The notes beneath the pieces are model-generated. The model was not told the DNA's origin, searched no databases, and saw nothing but the letters and a program-made list of their open reading frames with translations. The position numbers and the translations under genes are program-made. Positions 59,608-64,000 of a stretch of 64,000 nucleotides of DNA are shown piece by piece (within the stretch, counting starts at the first letter, position 1; each line of letters opens with the position of its first letter). Source of the stretch: Mycolicibacterium aurum (GTDB lineage Bacteria; Actinomycetota; Actinomycetes; Mycobacteriales; Mycobacteriaceae); the NCBI GenBank assembly GCA_900078775.1, contig LT549889.1, positions 4,526,001 through 4,590,000 of the forward strand, given 5' to 3'.

Positions 59608-60606
59608 TCAGGCCGCGGGGGTGGCGCCCAGCACGCGCTGGATGTCCGGCTTCATGGTCTGCAGCTGCTGACCCCAGTACGGCCAGTCGTGCGTGCCGCC
59701 CGCCGGGAAGTTGAAGACACCGTTGGTGCCGCCGGCAGCAAGGTAATCGTCCTTGAAGGTTTTGTTGGTGCGCAGCGTCAAGCTCTCCAGGAACTTCGCC
59801 GGCAGGTTGTCGCCCGCCACGTTGCCGTTGACCTCGGCCGGCTTGCCGTTGCCGCAGAAGATCCAGACGCGGGTGTTGTTGGCAACGAGACGGTCCATGT
59901 TGACCATCGGGTCGTTGCGCTTCCAGGCGCTGCTCGCGTCCTCGGTCTTGCCCCACATGTCGTCGGCCTTGTAGCCGCCGGCGTCACCCATGGAGATGTT
60001 GATCAGGAACGGCCACCAGCCCTCGGACGGGTTCAGGTAACCCGACAGCGAGGCGGCGTACTGGAACTGCCCGGGATGCCAGATGGCCAGGGTCAACGCG
60101 GCCGAACCGGCCATCGACAGACCGACGGCGGCCGAGCGGGTGCGGTCCACACCCTTGGTCTCCAGGAATGCGGGCAGCTCCTGGGTCAGGAAGGTCTCCC
60201 ACTTGTAGGTGGTGCAACCGGCCTTGCCGCAGGCGGGCTTGTACCAGTCGGAGTAGAAGCTGGACTGGCCGCCGACCGGCATGATCACCGACAGACCCGA
60301 GCCCTCGTACCACTCGAACGCGGCGGTGTTGATGTCCCAACCGTTGAAGTCGTCCTGGGCGCGCAGACCGTCGAGCAGGTAGACCCCGGGCGAGTTCTCC
60401 CCGCCGCTCTGGAACTGGACGCGGATGTCGCGGCCCATCCCGGCCGACGGAACCTCGAGATATTCGACCGGCAGACCCGGCCGCGAGAAAGCCCCAGCTG
60501 TCGCCGAGCCGCCGACGGCGCTCACCAAACCGGGCAGTACCGCGACCGCTGCGGTCGCGACCACCACTCGGCGCGTGGCACCGCGCAACTTCGAAACGAA
60601 ACTCAT
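59608..60606 (-). CDS. fbpA: mycolyltransferase antigen 85 (FbpA)
   Basis: A 332-residue secreted mycolyltransferase that moves mycolates between trehalose monomycolate molecules and onto arabinogalactan. The signal peptide ends near TAGAFSRPGL. The triad is in GLSMAGSAAL (Ser), KFLESLTL (Glu) and GTHDWPYWG (His), and the fibronectin-binding-like segment FEWYEGSG is present. ATG 60606 has AGGAAG upstream and is preferred over the start ten codons earlier. It is assigned to A by position next to fbpD; the paralogue distinction is uncertain. Confidence 0.9.
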   Translation of the reverse strand: MSFVSKLRGATRRVVVATAAVAVLPGLVSAVGGSATAGAFSRPGLPVEYLEVPSAGMGRDIRVQFQSGGENSPGVYLLDGLRAQDDFNGWDINTAAFEWYEGSGLSVIMPVGGQSSFYSDWYKPACGKAGCTTYKWETFLTQELPAFLETKGVDRTRSAAVGLSMAGSAALTLAIWHPGQFQYAASLSGYLNPSEGWWPFLINISMGDAGGYKADDMWGKTEDASSAWKRNDPMVNMDRLVANNTRVWIFCGNGKPAEVNGNVAGDNLPAKFLESLTLRTNKTFKDDYLAAGGTNGVFNFPAGGTHDWPYWGQQLQTMKPDIQRVLGATPAA

Positions 60607-60704
60607 CAGCTTCCTATCCCATCTTTTCTGACTCAAGTGCCTGTGTAGTCAACCACACCTCGCCGCGAGTTCTCTCTCCGGCAAAGTCACACCTGATAGC
60701 GGTC

Positions 60705-61700
60705 TCAGCGATTGATCGTGGCGATCAGATCGGGCTTGAGAGCCTGTAATTGGGCTCCCCAGTAGTTCCAGGAATGATTGCCGGCGGCCGGGAACTCGAA
60801 GGTCGCATTGTGCCCACCCGCCGCGGTGTAGCGCTCCTGGAACTTCTTGTTGCTGCCGATCGCCAGCCCCTCCAGGCTGTCGGCGTTGAACTTCTGGCCG
60901 GGGTCGGCGTTCTCATCCAGCGGCGTGGAACCGCCTGGCGCACAGTAGATCCACAACCGGGTGCCGGCTGCGACCAGTCGGCCGACCTGGGCGGTGGGAT
61001 CGTTGCGTTTCCAGGCCGGATCCCACGGCGGACCCCACATGTTGTCCACGTTGTAGCCGCCCGAGTCCAGCATGGCGACCCGGATGGCCTGCTTCATGAA
61101 CGTCGTCGACGGGTTCAGGAACCCGGACAGCGAAGCGGCATAAGTGAATTGGGCGGGATGGTAGGCCGCCAGGATGAGCGCGGCACCGCCGGCCATGGAC
61201 AGTCCGACCACACCGTTGCCGGTCGGGCTGACCTGCTTGTTGGCGGCCAGCCACTGCGGCAGCTCGTTGGCGAGGAAGGTCTCCCATTTGTAGGTGTAGG
61301 CCTGGTTGTTGAAGCTCGACGGCGAATACCAGTCCGAGTAGAAGCTGGACTGGCCGCCGACCGGCATGACCACCGAGACCCCGGACTCGTAGAACCATTC
61401 GAAGGCTGCGGTGTTGATGTCCCAGCCGTTGTAGTCGTCCTGGGCGCGCAGACCATCGAGCAGGTACACGGCCTTGCGGTCCGCTGCACCCGATGTCGGC
61501 GCCGTAGTGCCCCCGTCCTGGAACTGCACCCGGATATTGCGGTTCATCGACGGCGAGAACACGTCGAGGTACTCCACCGGCAGACCCTCGCGGGAGAACG
61601 CGCCCGCGGTGGGCGCCGGCACGCCGACGACGACGGTCGCCGCGGCGACAATCGTCACCAGCGTCGCGCGCAGCAGGCTCGCGAAACGGGTTCTACGCAT
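60705..61700 (-). CDS. mycolyltransferase, antigen 85 family paralogue
   Basis: A 331-residue secreted antigen 85 homologue with signal peptide (cleavage near PTAGAFS). The Ser is in GLSMAGGAAL, Glu in SLEGLAIG and His in GNHSWNYWG, so the triad is complete. It has a short insert after VQFQDGG (TTAPTSGAADR) not seen in the neighbouring FbpA. It is a tandem duplicate of fbpA, with aftB next. I cannot name it fbpA, B or C with confidence. ATG 61700. Confidence 0.88.
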   Translation of the reverse strand: MRRTRFASLLRATLVTIVAAATVVVGVPAPTAGAFSREGLPVEYLDVFSPSMNRNIRVQFQDGGTTAPTSGAADRKAVYLLDGLRAQDDYNGWDINTAAFEWFYESGVSVVMPVGGQSSFYSDWYSPSSFNNQAYTYKWETFLANELPQWLAANKQVSPTGNGVVGLSMAGGAALILAAYHPAQFTYAASLSGFLNPSTTFMKQAIRVAMLDSGGYNVDNMWGPPWDPAWKRNDPTAQVGRLVAAGTRLWIYCAPGGSTPLDENADPGQKFNADSLEGLAIGSNKKFQERYTAAGGHNATFEFPAAGNHSWNYWGAQLQALKPDLIATINR

Positions 61701-61856
61701 CTGTTGTCAATCCATCCATGTCACAGGGGTTGCGGTGTCACGCATCTCCTGGGGCGAACTCCGCCACACGCAGGTGCGGGCATCGTCGGCCACGCTCCTT
61801 TATCGGCCCAACATAACCGCGCCGTTACCGCGGCCGCAAAACCGTAGTAACGCAGA

Positions 61857-63821
61857 TCACGGTCCGGTGGCGGGCAGCCCGGTGTACTCCGGCGTCTTGG
61901 GCGGCGGGATGTCCAGACCGCATCGGCGCAGCTCGTAGAGCGGGACCCGGTCGATCCGGTAGGAGCCGAAGTCCAGGGCGTGCACGAGATTGGACAGGAA
62001 CCGGCGCGGCCCCATCGGGGTGCGCACCGCGTTCAACCGTGACACGGTGTCCGGGCATTTCAGCGCGGCCTCGGCCTGGATGATCCAGTCCTCGTCCAGA
62101 TACTCCGGGATGTAGGGCCGTTCCTTGAGGAACGGGCCCTCGGCCACCGCCCAGTCCGGGAAGAGGTTCTTGTCGTGGCCGATGCGCGCATCCTCGAGCC
62201 GTTCGGTGTGCGCGGCCAGCGGATTGGTCAATCCGATCTGGTCGATCACCCGCACGTCCAGCCCGACGTTCATACCGAGCATGCCCATATTCGTGAAAAA
62301 GACTGTGTGCGGGCCGTTCTCGCCCGGAGGCCGCGGATTGTCCGGCGGCGGCGGGATGGCCGGCACCACATCCCACACGTCGTAGTTGCCCGACGGCAGC
62401 AGCAGCGCGCCATCGGGGGTGTTGCGCAGGGCGACCAGCACGGCCCGCATCCGCGGGTAGTCCAGATAGTCGGCCGCCGTCAACGGATGAGCGTGCCCGG
62501 TGGCCTGCGCGTAGAAGCGGCGTTCGTCGACGATCCCGGAGTGGGTGACCCGGGTCGCATCGGCCCCCATACCCGGTGAATTGGCCGCCCACAGGGACCA
62601 TCCCGCGGTCGCCACCCACAGCAGGGCGGTGCCCCCGGCCAGCAGGTAACCGACCCGGCCGCTGAACCGCTCGGCGTGCGGTACCGCGATCGGGATGACC
62701 GCCAGCGGCGCCAGCATCAGGAAGACCGCGGTCAGCAGTACCCGGCCGTGCATGAAGTCGCCACCCTGCCGGGTCCAGTACACGGCCTGCACCACGCCGC
62801 TGGCGACGATGAAGATCACGACGGCGGTGGGGCTTTGCAGTGCCGCGCGCCAGTTCCGCCGGGCCGGCGCGGCGGCGGGCCGAGCCCTGGACACCGTGAG
62901 CAGCACGGCGACCAGGATCAGCAGCACCAGCGGGATCCACAGCAGATACGGGGCGTTGAAGTTGCCCAGATAGGTCAGCCCCTGCGCCCATTTCGCGCCC
63001 GAGGCGTCCTTGGCGATCGCGGTCTGCGGCACCAGCAGGCCGTAGTAGCCCATCCGGAAGATCTGGTACACCACCGGCAGCGCGCCACCGGCCGCCACGA
63101 TCAGCAGCCACTGCCGCCAGCCGGTAGCGGCCAGCACCATCAGCACCAGCGCCCCGCCGCCGACCAGGGCCAGCTCGGGGCGGACCAGCACGCTGAGCCC
63201 GGCCACGAACGCCAGCGCCGCGGTCAGGTAGGGCCCGGACCGCGGTAGGCCCGGCCGCTGCGCCCAGCACACCAGCAGCCACCACAGCAGCCCGATATAG
63301 GCCAGCACCAAACCGTTTTCGAGCCCGGACGAGGCGAAGTCACGGGCCGGGGGGATGGCGATGTAGACCAGGGCACCGGCCGGCAGCAGCAGCGCCCGGC
63401 GGCCCTGCAGCCGCGGTGCGTACAGCCGTGCGGTGCCGAGCATGACGAACACCACCCCGGCCACGCTCAGCCCGAGGGTCAGCGCCAGCGTCACGTACTC
63501 CAGGCGCAGCGGCCCGGCCAGCCAGCTCGCCCCGGTGATCAGGTAGGTCCACAGCGTGGAGGTGTTCGACTCGACGCGTTCCCCCGCGTTGAACACCGGG
63601 CCGTTGCCGGCCAGCAGATTTCGCACCGTGCGCAGCACGATCAGGCCGTCATCGGCCATCCAGCGTCGCTGCCAGGCTCCCCAGCCGAACAGTCCGGCCA
63701 CCACCAGCACCGACACCCACAGGCTGAGCCGAACCGACAGGCTGTAGCGGTAGGCCGGCCAATCGCTCAGGCGCGCTGCGACGGCGGCGCCGAGCCGATC
63801 AAACGAGGATTGCAGCCGCAC
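61857..63821 (-). CDS. aftB: arabinofuranosyltransferase AftB
   Basis: A 654-residue GT-C enzyme that adds the terminal beta-1,2-linked arabinofuranose to arabinan, counterpart of Rv3805c. About ten N-terminal helices, with the catalytic first loop RRWMADDGLIVLRTVRNLLAGNGPVFNAGERVE (Asp pair ADD), are followed by a soluble C-terminal domain (about 420-654). GTG 63821 is used; a TTG at 63848 would give nine more residues and overlap ubiA by 50 nt, and the true start is uncertain. It overlaps the ubiA stop, so it is translationally coupled. Confidence 0.93.
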   Translation of the reverse strand: MRLQSSFDRLGAAVAARLSDWPAYRYSLSVRLSLWVSVLVVAGLFGWGAWQRRWMADDGLIVLRTVRNLLAGNGPVFNAGERVESNTSTLWTYLITGASWLAGPLRLEYVTLALTLGLSVAGVVFVMLGTARLYAPRLQGRRALLLPAGALVYIAIPPARDFASSGLENGLVLAYIGLLWWLLVCWAQRPGLPRSGPYLTAALAFVAGLSVLVRPELALVGGGALVLMVLAATGWRQWLLIVAAGGALPVVYQIFRMGYYGLLVPQTAIAKDASGAKWAQGLTYLGNFNAPYLLWIPLVLLILVAVLLTVSRARPAAAPARRNWRAALQSPTAVVIFIVASGVVQAVYWTRQGGDFMHGRVLLTAVFLMLAPLAVIPIAVPHAERFSGRVGYLLAGGTALLWVATAGWSLWAANSPGMGADATRVTHSGIVDERRFYAQATGHAHPLTAADYLDYPRMRAVLVALRNTPDGALLLPSGNYDVWDVVPAIPPPPDNPRPPGENGPHTVFFTNMGMLGMNVGLDVRVIDQIGLTNPLAAHTERLEDARIGHDKNLFPDWAVAEGPFLKERPYIPEYLDEDWIIQAEAALKCPDTVSRLNAVRTPMGPRRFLSNLVHALDFGSYRIDRVPLYELRRCGLDIPPPKTPEYTGLPATGP

Positions 63822-64000
63822 AGACGGTTCCGATCCACGCCAACCCAAGCAGCTGCAGCACGCGGTCGCCCAGCACGATCTCCTCGGGTTCTCCGGCGTA
63901 TCCGCCGTCGACGTCGACGGCGTACCGCAGGATCGCGATGGTGAAGGGAATCATCGAGATGGCGAACCAGGAACCACCGGCGCCGTCGCGTTCGAACGCC
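63799..64000 (-). CDS. ubiA: decaprenyl-phosphate phosphoribosyltransferase UbiA (5' end beyond window)
   Basis: Only the last 66 codons are present, read from the window edge to the TGA at 63799-63801. The peptide (SWFAISMIPFTIAILRYAVDVDGGYAGEPEE, then LGDRVLQLLGLAWIG) matches the C-terminal helices and loop of Rv3806c. That UbiA-family enzyme transfers phosphoribose to decaprenyl phosphate, the first committed step to DPA. The location before aftB agrees. The start lies outside the window. Confidence 0.88.
   Translation of the reverse strand, partial: AFERDGAGGSWFAISMIPFTIAILRYAVDVDGGYAGEPEEIVLGDRVLQLLGLAWIGTVCAAAILV

Noticed and set aside
1..64000. Insertion sequences, prophage, CRISPR arrays or rRNA
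   Set aside because: No transposase, integrase, phage structural gene, regularly spaced repeat or rRNA sequence was recognised on either strand.

Overview
This window is a high-GC actinobacterial chromosome segment from a mycobacterium. A rapid-growing Mycolicibacterium-type species is most likely, and it is not M. tuberculosis. The evidence is the arabinogalactan and mycolate core cluster (wzm/wzt, glfT1, dprE1/dprE2, aftA, embC/A/B, accD4-pks13-fadD32, antigen 85 genes, aftB, ubiA), the mycobacterial proteasome activator Bpa, an MCE lipid-import operon, a 13E12/DUF222 HNH protein, and start codons typical of mycobacteria (many GTG, 4-nt ATGA/GTGA overlaps). Family names and comparisons with M. 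tuberculosis or M. smegmatis come from memory of those proteins; no search was run.

Layout. (1) 1-7661, minus strand: a translationally coupled mce operon (yrbEA, yrbEB, mceA-D and the start of the lipoprotein gene mceE, which runs off the left edge). (2) 8103-10458, minus: an MDR-family oxidoreductase and a Rieske oxygenase. The mce operon and the oxygenase each carry the same 18-bp palindrome, GTCAATA-N4-TATTGAC, whose arm supplies the promoter -35 element, so the two units look like one uncharacterised regulon for import and oxidation of a lipid or aromatic substrate. (3) 11257-18617: three tRNA genes (Arg-ACG, Ser-GCT, Ser-TGA) among an aromatic aminotransferase, a lipoprotein, a crotonase, an Ntn hydrolase, a MarR regulator with a divergent quinone-oxidoreductase-like gene, a class V aminotransferase homologue lacking the PLP lysine, and bpa. 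(4) 18624-21184: galactan initiation and export (wzt, glfT1, wzm). (5) 21204-29651: an accessory block with an alpha/beta hydrolase, a DUF222/HNH protein, a GDT1-type cation transporter behind a clear yybP-ykoY (Mn2+) riboswitch, a ferric-iron ABC transporter with an IdeR/DtxR-like box, and an HD-domain protein.

(6) 29682-46816: the arabinan cluster gtrA-dprE1-dprE2-aftA-embC, then two inserted genes (a cholesterol-oxidase-like flavoprotein on the minus strand and an AlkB alkane hydroxylase on the plus strand), then embA-embB. embB carries one apparent 1-nt frameshift near its 5' end. DprE1 has Ala at the position of the benzothiazinone-target Cys387. (7) 46828-64000, minus: RDD protein, a hypothetical, accD4-pks13-fadD32 (mycolic acid condensation), a cutinase-like envelope lipase, a DUF732 protein, three tandem antigen-85-family genes, aftB, and the 3' end of ubiA.

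The genes together make decaprenyl-phosphoryl-arabinose (ubiA, dprE1/2), start and export galactan (glfT1, wzm/wzt), polymerise arabinan (aftA, embA/B/C, aftB), condense mycolic acids (fadD32, pks13, accD4) and load them onto the wall (Fbp proteins). No transposase, IS element, CRISPR array or rRNA was seen.
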